From Terfezia claveryi (lineage: Eukaryota; Ascomycota; Pezizomycetes; Pezizales; Pezizaceae): DNA of 64,000 nt. The position numbers and the translations under genes were made by a program. The DNA is taken from NCBI GenBank assembly GCA_015179025.1, contig WHUX01000071.1, positions 1 to 64,000 on the forward strand. The letters are read 5' to 3'. Below the pieces are notes generated by a model that had not been told where the DNA came from, did no database searches, and saw nothing but the letters and a program-made list of their open reading frames with translations. This document shows, in pieces, positions 34,092-45,885 of the stretch; within the stretch, counting starts at the first letter, position 1; every line of letters starts with the position of its first letter.

Positions 34092-35800
34092 CTATCTCCT
34101 CCCCACCACACCTGTTACACTTCTGCCCGCTCCCACCATCGCGCTAGCCCCCGATCCCGCCGCCACTCCCGTCACAGGCTTCGCAGGCTTCTTTACAAGA
34201 AATAAACATGGCTCCTTTTTCGGCCTCACTATCGGAATCAGCTTCTTCTGTGCCATTCCAGGCCAGTGGCTGCGGTTTTCGATTAAGTTTCCACTCCCCG
34301 TGGGGCTGTTGTTGGTATTGACGGGGTGAGGGTTGAGGAGAGTATCTCTTGGATCAGGCCCAGATGGGGAGCCGGAAGAGGAAGACCCCGCGGTGGTGGG
34401 GTTGGGGTTGGCGAGTTTTCTAAGGTTGCTTATCAAGGTGGATGAGGATGTTGGATGGGTATTTGTGCGGGCAATTGATGATAGTGGAGAAATTTGCTGC
34501 TTGCAGATTCCTTGGGGTTTAGCTGCTGAGGCGAGGGATATTGGTGTGCGATTTTTAGCTGTATTTGTATTAATTGAGGGTCTGGAGGAAGAAGGCCCTC
34601 CTGCTGATGATGAGGCTCCTGCTGTGACTGGATCCCTCCATTTTCTCGTCAGCTGTGACAACACCGGCGGTCCCATTAACTTCTCAGGCCCCTTCTTAAC
34701 CACCGGCGCTCTAATTGGCAATGGCATCGGAGCCTTCGAAATAACTGGCCTCTTGGCTATCCCTGTCGGCCCCACCGGATTAACGCTCGAACCACCAATC
34801 CTCCGTTCACCCAACCTCTTTGCAGTCTCAATCCTAAACCTCCTTTCTCTCTCTTCCTCCGTATCCATTTTCTTCCTTTCCTCAGCTAGCCCGCTGGGTG
34901 CAGTCATTGTAGCATCCCTCCTCAACTTCTCCACCATCGCCCTATTCAACCCCCCCTTCCCACCCCCCCACCCCCCTCCCCTCCGTGCATTCAACTCATG
35001 TGTAGGAGTAGTCAACTTCAACTTTTTATTCCCCACCTCGCGCTTTATTTTTCGCATAACGTCTTTTGTCCTAGACCCATGCGCTGTGTTCCAACTATCC
35101 CCGGAGGTTCCCCAGCCACCACCACCGCTACTGCGGCCCCAGCCAGAACCCGATTTAGGAGCGAGGCGAGCCGCAACGGAACCGGTGAGCTCTGTAGGGC
35201 GGAGTTTGGCTTTTTGGGCGGAGAGGGCGGAGAGTTGGTCTTTGAGTTTATTGGCGGCAGAGGAGGTTGCGTCATCAAATTCGCGGCCATGTTTCTGTTG
35301 TACCATATGTTAGTAAACTTTTTTCCAAAATACATATGTGTGTGGAGGGGGGGGAAGATGAGGAGAGGAAGAGGAAGAGGATTAACATACGGCATAAATT
35401 TTGTGCCAATTCTTGGAATTCTCCGGGGCGTATTTCTCCGGGTTGGCACCAAAGTCCCTTGCAATAAACGCCTTCCAGAGCTCGGGGAGCTTCCCGGCGA
35501 CTTGAGGGGAATTTTGTTCGATGAGGCGGAGCTGAGAAGCGTACTTGACGCTACGGAGGATGGGCTCGACATGCGGGAAGAGGAGGGGGCCGACACTTTC
35601 GATTTCTGTACAAATATTAGCAAATGCGATGTATCAAAGAAGTGAGGGGGGGGGGGGAGCGGGGCCGTACCGTTGACTCGTCTAATGAGGATCTTTGTCG
35701 CGAGTTGGAAGAGGGAGGGGGCGCCGACGTGGTTGAAGGGGACGGGGTATATTTGAGTGGGGGAGGTGGGCTCGGACTTGCGGGTGAGAAGCTTGGACAT
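34092..35800 (-). CDS. elongin A (RNA polymerase II elongation factor SIII subunit A)
   Basis: Exons 35671-35800, 35391-35605 and 34092-35294 join in frame to 515 residues; introns are 65 and 96 bp. Residues about 28-115 form the elongin A domain: SLFQLATKILIRRVN contains the BC-box (L-x-x-x-A) that binds elongin C, followed by an F-box-like helical bundle with VGPLLFPHVEPIL, LRLIEQNSP, LPELWKAFIARDF and NWHKIY. The rest is a long low-complexity tail rich in Gly, Ser, Pro and Lys, as in other fungal members. Elongin A stimulates transcript elongation and, with elongin C and a cullin, can serve as substrate receptor for ubiquitylation of stalled polymerase II. The start at 35800 gives the usual short N-terminus before the BC-box. 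Nuclear location is expected. Confidence 0.9.
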
Positions 35801-36189
35801 TATTATAGTTGTGGATATGTGTGTGTGTGTTTGTGTGTGGTGTAGAGGTCGAGTAGACTGTTCGAGGCAAGACCGAGGAAGGTTGGTGAAGCGGACAGAG
35901 TTCGAGTACTGAGCTTGCTTGCTGGTGAAGAAAGTACGGGGGAGGTGTTCCCTTTATCGTTTCTGTCGGGGAGATAACGCGCACCCCGCCACGTTCCAGA
36001 TCGCCAGTTGAATGGAATCAAGGTTTGGCAGCGCCGATTATTAGGCTTTGTGCTGAGCTATTGGGTTGCGTGCGAACGCTCAATGGGCCGGGGGGAAAGC
36101 TTATTGAAGGGGGCTTATTGAAGCCTATCGCAACATTGATCTTCTGGTGGATCTCTGGTGGATCGGTAGTGTGAATGGGGTGAATGGGC

Positions 36190-36252
36190 GACGCTCCTGA
36201 CGCTCCTGACGCTCCTGACGCTCCTGACGCTCCTGACGCTCCTGACGCTCCT
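36190..36252 (+). repeat. 9-bp minisatellite GACGCTCCT, 7 units
   Basis: Seven perfect head-to-tail copies, followed by a degenerate GATGCT. As the unit is a multiple of three it is open in every frame, which explains the open frames over it. Confidence 0.95.
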
Positions 36253-36505
36253 GATGCTATCGAATCCGATGATGGTGCGATTCCAGGCCTCCAGAACGGC
36301 CCCCGAGGGGTCTCGGGCAGAAGGTTGGAGGCCTCTTGCCTCGGCCGCCCCAGTCTTGAAATCTGTCGCTCCGGCTGCACTTTTTGCTTTGCAATTATTA
36401 TAAGATCCAGCCTGACGTCCGGTTTTTATCTGGCGCGCGGTCGCGGTTTCGCGGTCGCCGTCGATGCGTGATGCGATGCGGTTCTTCACTCAGGCAACTA
36501 CGTTG

Positions 36506-36528
36506 AGCCAGCCAGCCAGCCAGCCAGC
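36506..36528 (+). repeat. AGCC tetranucleotide microsatellite
   Basis: Five to six AGCC units. Confidence 0.9.
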
Positions 36529-37302
36529 TCCGGTGGGTTCAAGCCCGGGTCTCAGCTGGTGGTGGGGGGGGGGTGTGGGGGGGGCAGGTCGGTCCGGTCA
36601 GCCCATGGTGGTACTTGTAGGGTATCCAGTAGATGTGTGTGATATAACTAAACCGCTGTGTTGCACCCCAACATCTCCCCCCTGAGGCGAGAATTTACAT
36701 GCATTCGGCGTACCGTAATTATTTTGATAGGTCCCAGCCGTACATATACAGTAAAATATTCGTTAGTTACTTAGGCATATGCTGCCACCGTGGCATTATT
36801 CCAGGCCAATAAATCAGTGATGGGAGCAATTAACATGTACCGTTGGGTAGAGTACAGTACTCCGTCTCCGTACATATATACACCTCAGTATATGGCTGTT
36901 ACTTACATACAGTAAGTAGGTACCGGTGTAGCGAACATTACGCGGAAATTTGTCGAACGGAATTCCGGTACTGTCTTGTGCCAGGGTAACCCCCGCCGAT
37001 GCAGCCAATAACAAGACATGCGTGAGACATCGACCTTAGATCTGCATCATAGATCCCGTATTTATGCCTGCGAGCATAAACAAATAAACCCCATCAGAGC
37101 AGGACACCATCTCCTGAGCAGTAGGCTGGATAGTTGTACAGTAGGATATCATGTTGGAGGCCTGTCAAGTAAGGGTGATTGGAAAGCAGATTGGATGGAA
37201 TGAAGTTATGATTCAGAAGAAGTAAGTATGGATTTGGATTTGAAAAGACTCGGTTTTCTCAGAGTAAAATTGACATTGGGAGGTAGGCATGCACAGAAAG
37301 AG

Positions 37303-37315
37303 AAAAAAAAAAAAA

Positions 37316-37355
<40 letters not shown>

Positions 37356-37535
37356 TGTGTGAGAGAGAGAGAGAGAGTGTGTGTGTGTGTGTGTGTGAGA
37401 GTGAGAGAGAGTGGGAGAGAGAGAGTGGGAGAGAGAGTGAGAGAGAGAGAGAGTGTGTGTGTGTGTGTGAGAGAGAGAGTGAGAGAGAGTGGGAGAGAGA
37501 GAGTGGGAGAGAGAGTGAGAGAGAGAGTGAGAGAA
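37303..37535 (+). repeat. compound A/GA/GT microsatellite with internal duplication
   Basis: A run of about 22 A is followed by 210 bases of GA and GT dinucleotides. A patterned block starting GTGAGAGAGAGTGGGAGAG occurs at 37401 and again at 37479, so the array has grown by a 78-bp duplication as well as by slippage. Confidence 0.9.
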
Positions 37536-39180
37536 ATATATATTCAATCAGCTCCTCTCCCCAAATTTATCGCCACATGTACAAGTCTAGGGTAAAGGTC
37601 TCCAGTAGAACCTCGCCATAAGAAGCCTCGCTATTATAAAAAACTCTGAAGATATGGAAATATCAAAGTAGTGGGTTACTTGAGCTGCAAAGTGGGGGAA
37701 ATATTACCCAAGAGCGGGTTGATGTTGATTGTGTGAATGGTTTTTCAATGAACTCTACCAAACAAGGCCCCTATATCAAGAAAAGCGGGATATTGAGACG
37801 GATGCAACGCAACGCTCACGAAGCTTTTTTTTAAAGGTCTCACTCAGACCTTTTCCTAGTTCTCTTGTACATACATACCTCGTTATAAACGTTATAATGC
37901 CGATTGGCAGTTTCTTATAACAAGGTACTACTGTACATCCTGAGGTATCATTACTGTAGCCCTGTTGCATAGCGGTACACCCCAATTTTTTTTAACAGTC
38001 CCCCAAAAACATCTCCTAGGTGTACTATGCTTTGAAAAATGTAGTCCACCCAATACATCTACGTGAGGGATTGGAATTCAGGGTGCTTAGCTTGGCTGCT
38101 GTGAAGAGACGGTAAACTAGTAATTGAAAACATTTACCTCGGCGTCTAGAGTTTGGGAGTTAAATCTCAGGGTAACCGTACCAGTTCGTTTATTCGAATC
38201 GAGGCGTGATTAGCGGGCCAAAAGTCACGCAAGTACAGTACATATTGGTCATCTCAAAATGAAATGTCCTAAATTTGCGAGGGAGGACTAACGGAGGGAA
38301 AGAAGATATTAATATGCCGAAATTTCTTTTTGGTCCACCTTTTTGGACATGGGTACTGGGATCTCCCACAATAGTCAGGTGCATGTAAAAATAGTATAGG
38401 AAACGATCATCTTCATCTATAAAGCTATCTGTAGATCATATCTGAAGGAGTCCCTATGTTAGAAGGCTGAATACGAGGACTCTACAGGCCGTGGCGGTCA
38501 GGTTCATTCATACCAACATACGTAAGACTAACAATCGATATGGATACTCTTGTCACTGGAAGTCCAAAGTAGCTGAGTGCCACAGAAAGCGTATATTGAA
38601 GTATGCTGAGGATGAGAAGCGATGTCACCATATTTTCCGCACCTCCACATGACCGATTATTAGATAAATGCGCACTATGGTTAAGTAGGCAGATCTTCAT
38701 GGTCATGATCGAACTAACGCATACAGTATTGAGCGAAAAAAGAACGTCAAGCACTTCAGATATACTTGACAAGCGTGTTGTCTTGCCTATCCCTATTAGC
38801 CTTACAGAATATAATATATCCTGCCCCAGCCTCCAAGATATATGCTAGATGCAGCCATAGTCAGCATATATATGCATGTTCTCAAGGTAAGAGGCTGTGA
38901 GGGGTTTTTGTTTAAAAAACTAACATAAGGTACATGAAACCCAGCCCCACCTTCGAGCGCAACTTGCTGAGTTACAAAGCCTATATGAATCCAAAGTGTA
39001 CAGCACTTGAAGTCTTACGAGTTCTGGATAAACAAGTTGTTTTTTCACTTAGCAAGTATTCTTATATTTACTACAGTAAGATCTGGACGATATGCAGGTA
39101 TGTATTGATGGAGCCCTGGTCAAGAAATAGGAATATGTACCTCTGTGATTTACAACTACTGTACATGTCTCACGCATGCT

Positions 39181-39236
39181 GTTGATGCTAGCTCGTCTTC
39201 CGGTCTCCTCCGGCCGAAAGATTAACTAGCATCGAC
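39181..39236 (+). repeat. imperfect inverted repeat (hairpin)
   Basis: GTTGATGCTAG at 39181 and CTAGCATCGAC near the other end can pair with one G-T, with partial pairing of CTTCCGG and CCGAAAG inside. Confidence 0.6.
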
Positions 39237-39962
39237 CATAGAGGTATCAAATATGCATCACCATCAATATTTTGCGTCATGGCGCATGGGTATCATAACA
39301 TACCGGGAACTGAAGCCGCCGGTTGACATCCTACATGCCTGGACATACATATACCCCTTGGCAAATACCGAGCCGCTGGGGAAACTAACGGAGGATACCC
39401 TTTCGAATTACCCTATTGAGAAGGCGGGGCTGGAAGCACTTCGGGGAGTATAAAACGATCATATACAGAGTTAGTTAATACAATATAGGTATGCTCATCA
39501 TTCAACCACTCGTTTAGTGCCACTTCCACGGCCGCGTAATCACTCATGAGAACTTTGGCATGCTGTGCCACGTCCTATAGAGTTGTCACAGGGGGACTTG
39601 GTGTGGGGTTAACTTGCAACTTTCATATTCCTTTCGGCTTTCGTACCCAGTTCCTTTTAGGTAACGGGTGCCTCTAGAATGCTTGGTGTTGCAAGGCACA
39701 GAAATACGGCAAATTTCTTATAGCCAATTATTTAGAATTTCATTCATTCAATTGAAGACATTCCTTGCAATCGTCCACATTTTCGACCTCCCTGTCGATA
39801 TGCTTCAAGTTCCTATTGGGAGGTGATGTGATCTACAGTGGGAGGTATGCCAACATCTTATTCTAGATGCCCAATGCATATCGGATGGTTGAGCAAACTC
39901 GAGTGCACCCCTGCCACTGGTTGTTGGGGGGTAGCCTGACGATCTTCTTCAGTGGAGAAGAG

Positions 39963-39970
39963 TATATAAG
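39963..39970 (+). promoter_or_regulatory. TATA-like box
   Basis: TATATAAG, 154 bases before the ATG at 40124. Confidence 0.4.
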
Positions 39971-40123
39971 AGTGCCCGATCCCCCCTAGGATGTGAATTT
40001 CAACTATTCAGAATTCAGGCCTATTTCAGAGACACAATTGTAAATCAGTTCAATAACGATTTACAGTCATCCACATCGAGATCGACCTAGCTCCCTGACG
40101 ATCATATACCCCTATCTACAACC

Positions 40124-40393
40124 ATGTCTACCCGCGAATCAGCGTCGACTCCAGCCATTCACCTAAAGACCTCCCAAAAATGTAAGCGAGTACCTCACAG
40201 TCTAGGCAATACTCCAGTCACCATATCGCCGGCAAAAGATCTAGACATACTAGACGCCTTTAGGATTCCATATTGTGGCTGGCATTGGGTCTACGAACCA
40301 CGAAAGGGCCTTGATACACAATCCACGGCCAGTGGGGCACATACTTCCAATAGCTCCAGTTACACATATTTACCGGAGTCATCTCGAAAATAA
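40124..40393 (+). CDS. hypothetical protein, 89 aa (weak call)
   Basis: I do not recognise it. The ATG sits in a favourable context (ACAACCATGTCT) and a TATATAAG lies at a typical distance upstream, with a C/A-rich leader between. The product is Ser/Thr-rich with no signal peptide, membrane segment or domain. A partly overlapping frame (40275-40517) is also open, so a spliced longer gene is possible, but no convincing intron was found. Confidence 0.3.
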   Translation: MSTRESASTPAIHLKTSQKCKRVPHSLGNTPVTISPAKDLDILDAFRIPYCGWHWVYEPRKGLDTQSTASGAHTSNSSSYTYLPESSRK

Positions 40394-41520
40394 GGGTTTT
40401 ATCAATACTAGGTCCCAATCGAAGGGGAGAGGAGATTTGGGCTGGCTAGTTGAATATACCAAGACCCGCGCGGGGATGAATACACCCCCCATGACGAGAC
40501 CAACATTGCAGGTATAAAGCTATGCATGCAAATGCATCGAGCAATTTTTTTATCATAGAACCTTTTTCATTTAGAACTTTATTCATCTTCTGTATTGCTA
40601 TATTCTTGTGTTTCTCTGACGCCTTTGTCCTTACTTGCGGACGAGTTCAAAGTGTTCCGGGCATGTTTTGTTTCATAGATATTTAATCGAAGTTTGTTTG
40701 AGACTGGATCGTCATCGGATATATTACTGGATGAGCCAAAGCCTCAGAGTTGGTCTTTCTTGTGATCATGAATTATTCAGTTTTATGGATTTTCCCTGTG
40801 GCAGATTTGCAATGGGGGAAGCTGGTTGGGGAGCTCTGGGATAGATGGTTAATTGTGGTTGCGATTGGTTGCAAATTGGGAATGCGAAACCTGCACGGGG
40901 CCTTCTGGATGTATATTCAGTAGCCCGGTGCCTGACTTCCTACCAAAGGGATATGTTATTTTTCTTTTCTTTTTTTTTTGGTATTGGGGACTTTTAGCTG
41001 AGATTTTTCTTTTCATTTCGTTGATACCAATTATCATGTATTTGATACCCCTACATTAGCTGTTTGGTTGTGAATTTCACTTCAATTTCATTAGCTCTAT
41101 ACTCTATTAAATGCAGAGATAGTGAATGGAGTATATTTATATAGACCTTTCGTTATAAGTCAGACTGCCCTAGGACTAGCTATTCCCTTGACTAATCTGA
41201 GGGAGTCTTGATTCAATGTTTTAATCAGGGTAAGCTTTACGGGGCCGATTGTCTCCGTTTGAATATCTAACTCTATGTCTACGTGCTCCGTTATACCCAG
41301 CACCACCTGGCGCGTGACTGCGTGCCTGGACTAAACGAGAATATTGAGTGGCCAGATTGCTTATTGCATCATACATATTAATCGGAATCGGGGTGGGGTT
41401 GAGTTATCAAGACTCCCACTCCCAGGAACTAGGTGAACTCACTCAAGCCCAGTCGGTAGTATAGTTGAACTAATCAAATGGTCTAGAGTGAAATTGTGGA
41501 AATTGTATGCTTGTCATACA
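40394..41520. other. intergenic, no gene recognised
   Basis: AT-rich; no recognised feature. Confidence 0.45.
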
Positions 41521-42327
41521 TAGTCTGGTTGGCACGTCGACTTTGCTCCTTTTCCTCTTCCTCTAGATAATTCTGCTCCCGCAGTTCGTTCACCTTGTTA
41601 TGCAAAGGTTATTATCTCCGACTATCGCGATCATAATGTCAATGTCTTTGAGACTTTATATTCAAAACTACCCTGATGCATCATACTGGCAAGTTGTTGG
41701 ATATTGGCTTTATCTTCTTTTAACCATGATAAGCTCATCAATTGAAAATACCTGATTTGCGTTTCTCGTAGTACTTCCTGATTCTCTCCCATCAATGCAA
41801 GCGCTCCGACTCAGATTTAGAACGTGGGTATAGTAGCGGGTACCGCCTTTCGACGTATGCACGTGAAAGCAATTATCATAATCCTTGGTCGAACGTCAGT
41901 GGGATGTCGCTTTCCCCTCCTCCCCGCATCTTCCGTGCAGACACAGGGGTGTCTAGCGCTGATATTGATAGCATGCTGGATATGGATTTCTGTAGGTCAC
42001 AGTGCTTTTCCTTGTGTTCGGCCAATGAGTGCTCTTGCCAAGGTGCCAAGGTGTGACACAGAAATTCCCCATCATCATACAGATTCTTGTTGACGACTAT
42101 CATAATATTTCTTCTCTGAGTTGATAGTGCAGGATGGCATGATAGCGGGTGAGTTATCAGAAGAGAAAGGTTTTGGCCTTATTCCTCATGCATTGAGCAT
42201 TGTTTTGGCAACTAGCCAATGTATTGAGATGCTGGTGGGAGGGGTATTGGTTAATTTTTTATGGGATTATTTCTGCTGAATAAGCTCAAGCTCAGTACCT
42301 AACACAACTTTGGTGCCAACCAGACTA
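41521..42327. mobile_element. candidate MITE or relic bounded by 15-bp inverted repeats
   Basis: TAGTCTGGTTGGCAC at 41521-41535 is the exact reverse complement of GTGCCAACCAGACTA at 42313-42327. If the outermost TA is the target duplication, the ends would be 13-bp inverted repeats of a Tc1/mariner-like MITE. No transposase is visible within the 807 bp. Related half-sites occur at 8702-8723, 17446-17457 and 42839-42865, so the end sequence is dispersed. Confidence 0.45.
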
Positions 42328-43756
42328 ACAACTTTGCGCAATGTAAAACTCTAACCAGACTGCGCAAAAACGATTGTGCACAAGTTTTACGAATTGGTTT
42401 TAACCAATCAGAAGACTCTTGTTAAGCTTCTGCAAGATCAAATTGGTCGTCTCAAGTTATATAACCATACCTACCTGTAGTTCAGATCATGTAATTAAAG
42501 GAAAGTATGATATCTAAGCTATATTTTTATATTTTTTGCTTGCACATAATCTACATACTCTGCAAGTACATGACATAGTCTTCTGACCTTCCATTCCAGC
42601 AATGGAGTTTTTAGATTTCAGATTCTCTTAAAGTCCCACGTAGTATTCCCAGACCGAGATGTAGTCTCATGCCAAGATCGCTACTGCTAAATGTTCTAAC
42701 GAAGCCGACGACTGCCAAACTTATGACTAACCTTCCTTTCTTTTTTCGGCAAGGCTAGTAGGAACTAGTCTCGATCAGTAGGAACATCCAATCAAATTGT
42801 CCCTGGCGTTATAGTCAGCAACCTATCTTAACTCTGACGTGCCAACCAGGGTTAGTCTGGTTGGAACCAGGGTAAAAGCTTTGATTTGCTTAATTCCGTT
42901 AGCATTGCCGATACAACTTGGACAGGACAATAACGATTTTAGATATTTCTTCTACCATGTTATAATGCAATCTACCCTTGCATAACTTGAAGATTTCAAT
43001 CTTTAACAAAAGATACCTTTCCCTGATGTGATTTTTAATGAGTTCTTGCCATGGCTCCCCACCATATATCAATGATCATCGAGCGGGACCTCAGGGCAAC
43101 AGGGCACGTGATTTAACATCTCTGAAATCCAAATATTGTCACTGAATTTTCCATTCTCGCCCAACGTAGAGGCCGTTCCTTGAAACGTAGGGGCAATGTA
43201 AGTGTGGCTGGGGGGAGTCCGGACCGGGGTTGTGTGAGGTGCGTTGCCATATAATATGGATTCCTCAGGTGCGCTGTGATTGGCCGGGGTCGGCACCCAC
43301 GCAAAATCAGACTATAAAAGGGGACACATTCCCTCCCTACCCCGTTGCCTCTTCTTTTCTTCCCTTCCCTGCCTCCCTGCTACCCCACAATCCCACCCTT
43401 CCTCCTAAGGTTCCCAACTCGGACCTTCTCAACCTTTCTTGGGGTGCAGGGAATTCGAATTTGATATCTGACTATTACATGATATCTATCAATTTTACTC
43501 AGAAGTTGTGCCATTAATCTCGGCCAATTTCCCTTGAACGCTATTGCCGATAACATATCTCCTCCCCTTTCCTAAATATATATCACTTGCATTCATGTGG
43601 TAGCCTGCATCTACCTCTCACCTCCCTAAGCTGGCATACTCCCCTGTCTGGTTTTCGTTGCTTTTCAGCACCAAGTGTCTTGTTCTTGCCTCAACGCAGG
43701 TTGCTTCAGCTCTGTACCCGTAATCTTTACCTTTTTCGTCAGTAGCAAGAGGAGTA
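42328..43756. other. intergenic, promoter and long leader of the gene at 43757
   Basis: Contains a near-palindromic GTGCCAACCAG..CTGGTTGG at 42839-42865, then a CCAAT box, a TATA box and a pyrimidine-rich leader with short upstream reading frames. Confidence 0.5.
43279..43320 (+). promoter_or_regulatory. core promoter: inverted CCAAT and TATA box
   Basis: ATTGG (CCAAT on the other strand) at 43279-43283 and TATAAAAG at 43313-43320 are about 30 bases apart, followed by a CT-rich stretch, a classic fungal promoter layout. The ATG at 43757 is about 440 bases further. Confidence 0.6.
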
Positions 43757-44542
43757 ATGGGATCCCAGCCAGAACAGAAAATGAAAGCAATCTCCGTCCC
43801 CATGCACGCCTCACCACGAACCAAGGTGCCTCCAGGGAGCTATAACTACCAAGATTATGAGGTTACTTCGGCGGGGTTTCTAATCCCTATAACTGGCCCG
43901 GAGGCACGCCACTACTCTCTATCGCCCTCCTCAGCTTCCTTCCTAGACCCCTTTGAGCGAAGCCATCCCCGTCAGGGCCCGCGACACTGGAAGCAGGCCC
44001 CAATGGCCCCAGTACCCTCAATCCAAAATGACAAGGACTCAGAGCATGTTTCTTGTCGTCTGCCAGTTGAATACCTTCCTAGCACTTATCCTTTCAACTT
44101 GCCCGGGCACTCACGTCATACACAAGCTGTGATGCGCACATACACGTGTTCATGCTCGCCTCCAGATGGATTACTACAGTATCCATCCGGAACATATGGA
44201 GAAACCCGCTCGGCCCTGTCGCCCACGCCTGGCTATGTTAACTCATATCAGTACAAGGACTTCGTGCTATACCCAGGCCGTGGCCACAATAGTGGGGAAC
44301 ACTGCTCTCATCCTCAGTCGACTTCAGCCCATGGCGCGAGCCACATTCAACCTCCTAGAGCCCCATACATTGAGCGACTGGCTACACCCGAACTTGGCGA
44401 GGAGGAGATATATCGCCGATCCACGGATTCCATGGACAGACTTGCATGGGAATCTAAGTGCATGGAGTATCAGGAGGATGAAGGGGAATACTTGCCGCCT
44501 GTGAGGGAGGGAATGTTTCCAGACTTATCGCTATCACATTAA
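43757..44542 (+). CDS. hypothetical protein, 261 aa
   Basis: I do not recognise a family. The single-exon frame opens MGSQPEQKMKAISVPMH after TAATGG and is GC-richer than its flanks, which with the strong upstream TATA/CCAAT layout makes a real gene likely. The protein is rich in Pro, Ser, Tyr and His, with several PPG, SPS and YPS turns and an acidic C-terminus (EYQEDEGEYLPP). It has no signal peptide or membrane segment and looks largely disordered. A nuclear or regulatory protein would fit, but nothing proves it. The leader carries two small upstream reading frames, 43479-43517 and 43595-43603, or may contain an intron. Confidence 0.55.
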   Translation: MGSQPEQKMKAISVPMHASPRTKVPPGSYNYQDYEVTSAGFLIPITGPEARHYSLSPSSASFLDPFERSHPRQGPRHWKQAPMAPVPSIQNDKDSEHVSCRLPVEYLPSTYPFNLPGHSRHTQAVMRTYTCSCSPPDGLLQYPSGTYGETRSALSPTPGYVNSYQYKDFVLYPGRGHNSGEHCSHPQSTSAHGASHIQPPRAPYIERLATPELGEEEIYRRSTDSMDRLAWESKCMEYQEDEGEYLPPVREGMFPDLSLSH

Positions 44543-44588
44543 TTATAATTCGCTAAGTGGAATTGGCCTGAGTTTTTGTCTACACAGG

Positions 44589-44672
44589 TGTGAATCCCCC
44601 TGGTTTTCCTCATGGTCCCCCTAACGGGACCGCATAGGAGTAACAAGTCTTTCAAAAGAAAAAAAAGAAAAT
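44589..44672 (+). mobile_element. SINE-like repeat copy, 5' truncated
   Basis: It starts in the middle of the family (GTGTGAATCCCCCTGG), contains CTCATGGTCCCCCTAACGGG and CGCATAGGAGTAACAAG, and ends in an A-rich tail. Confidence 0.65.
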
Positions 44673-45885
44673 TTACAAAGTGCGAACATGACGTTCCGAG
44701 GCAGTGGGTGGATCCTACAGGCTAGCGAGACTACTACAGGCGGCGGAAGCTGAGGCTGATATAGGAAATGATCGGCATATTTTTGTCAGGGATTGTTTTC
44801 TCATAATCATTTTCATTTGCTCATCTGTGGTTTTCAGCCACACTTAGTCTTCACACGGTCGAGTGATTATACCTATGCCAGTGTTTCGGGATGAATCTCA
44901 TATTTTCCACGAACTCCAAGAAATCCACTGACAAACACCACCGGGCCAAGCAACTGTAACAATCAATATTGTTTCATATGGTGTAGATAGGTGGATACCG
45001 CAGCTAGAACTTGGACGTTAGACTTTTACTTCTGGAAGTGATAACCTTCATCTGCGTATACATCTGTAGGCTAGTAGGCTTTCACCTACTGCGCCACAAA
45101 TCAATATAATAACCCTGGAGTAGCTGGAATCCCAAGACATTGTTAGTTTTTTGCATCTGAGCTGCAGCCCCCACTTAGTAAGAAGCAGAAAGCCAAGCGT
45201 ACCCTGAATCGAATGATTCTCAGCAAACGATGTCAGTCGACACATACTAGGATAAGTACTTCATGCGTAGTAACCTTTTGAAAGGATATACATTTCTTAC
45301 ATTGCAGTTTTTCTCTGGGCAGTCTCTTGAACACTCTCCGATCCTAGCTGAATCACTCCAGGGACCTCTCAAGGCCGAGCAGATTGAAATTCACTCTGTC
45401 AGAAAAAGTAGGGTGGAAACATGCAGATTGACCCAGCCTTACCTTGTGCTTTCTAACCATATATATACATATATACAGTCCGGTGGGCAAAAGACTCCAC
45501 GAGCCCCTGTTTATGCGGCGATCCCAGTGAGACATGAGTAATACACTTGGGTATCATATGCTGCATAAGGTGCATTGAATGTTATAATTATATTCCTGAA
45601 CTCATGTACAAAATTCTCAAATATGCATTCATTTGGGCTTCTTTATGCAGGAGAGGATATGATTCTGTTGGCCACCTACCTGTATGTATGCTATTACATT
45701 AGGTAGAGCGCTAATTCGATTTGAACACAAGATATCAAGTTATCAATATACATTACCTGACTATGTCTATGTACCTACAATTTTCCTACTTCAGTCTTCA
45801 TTTTATGACACAGTCAGTTCCGGGACGGATGGAATTTTTCTCGTCTCTCTCGTTATGTATTTTTGTTATATGTCATTGGTTCAGC
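44673..45885. other. intergenic, no gene recognised
   Basis: No recognisable gene or repeat. Confidence 0.45.

Larger units (their letters stand above)
35801..39962. other. long gene-poor tract with simple repeats
   Basis: No conserved gene is recognised. It contains a 9-bp minisatellite (36190-36252), an AGCC microsatellite (36506-36528), a large GA/GT microsatellite (37303-37535) and an inverted repeat at 39181-39236. The first 200 bases are the promoter of elongin A. Confidence 0.5.

Noticed and set aside
34333..35313. Plus-strand open frame of 326 codons
   Set aside because: It is the antisense of the low-complexity elongin A tail, whose codon pattern keeps the other strand open.
36115..36489. 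Open frames with GAS or DAP repeats
   Set aside because: Caused by the 9-bp minisatellite, whose unit length is a multiple of three.
36814..37014. Minus-strand signal-peptide-like stretch LLLAASAGVTLAQDSTG
   Set aside because: No in-frame ATG directly before it and no following exon; too little to call even a relic.
37206..37621. Open frames rich in Ser/His/Leu or Glu/Arg
   Set aside because: Products of the GA/GT microsatellite, open in all frames.
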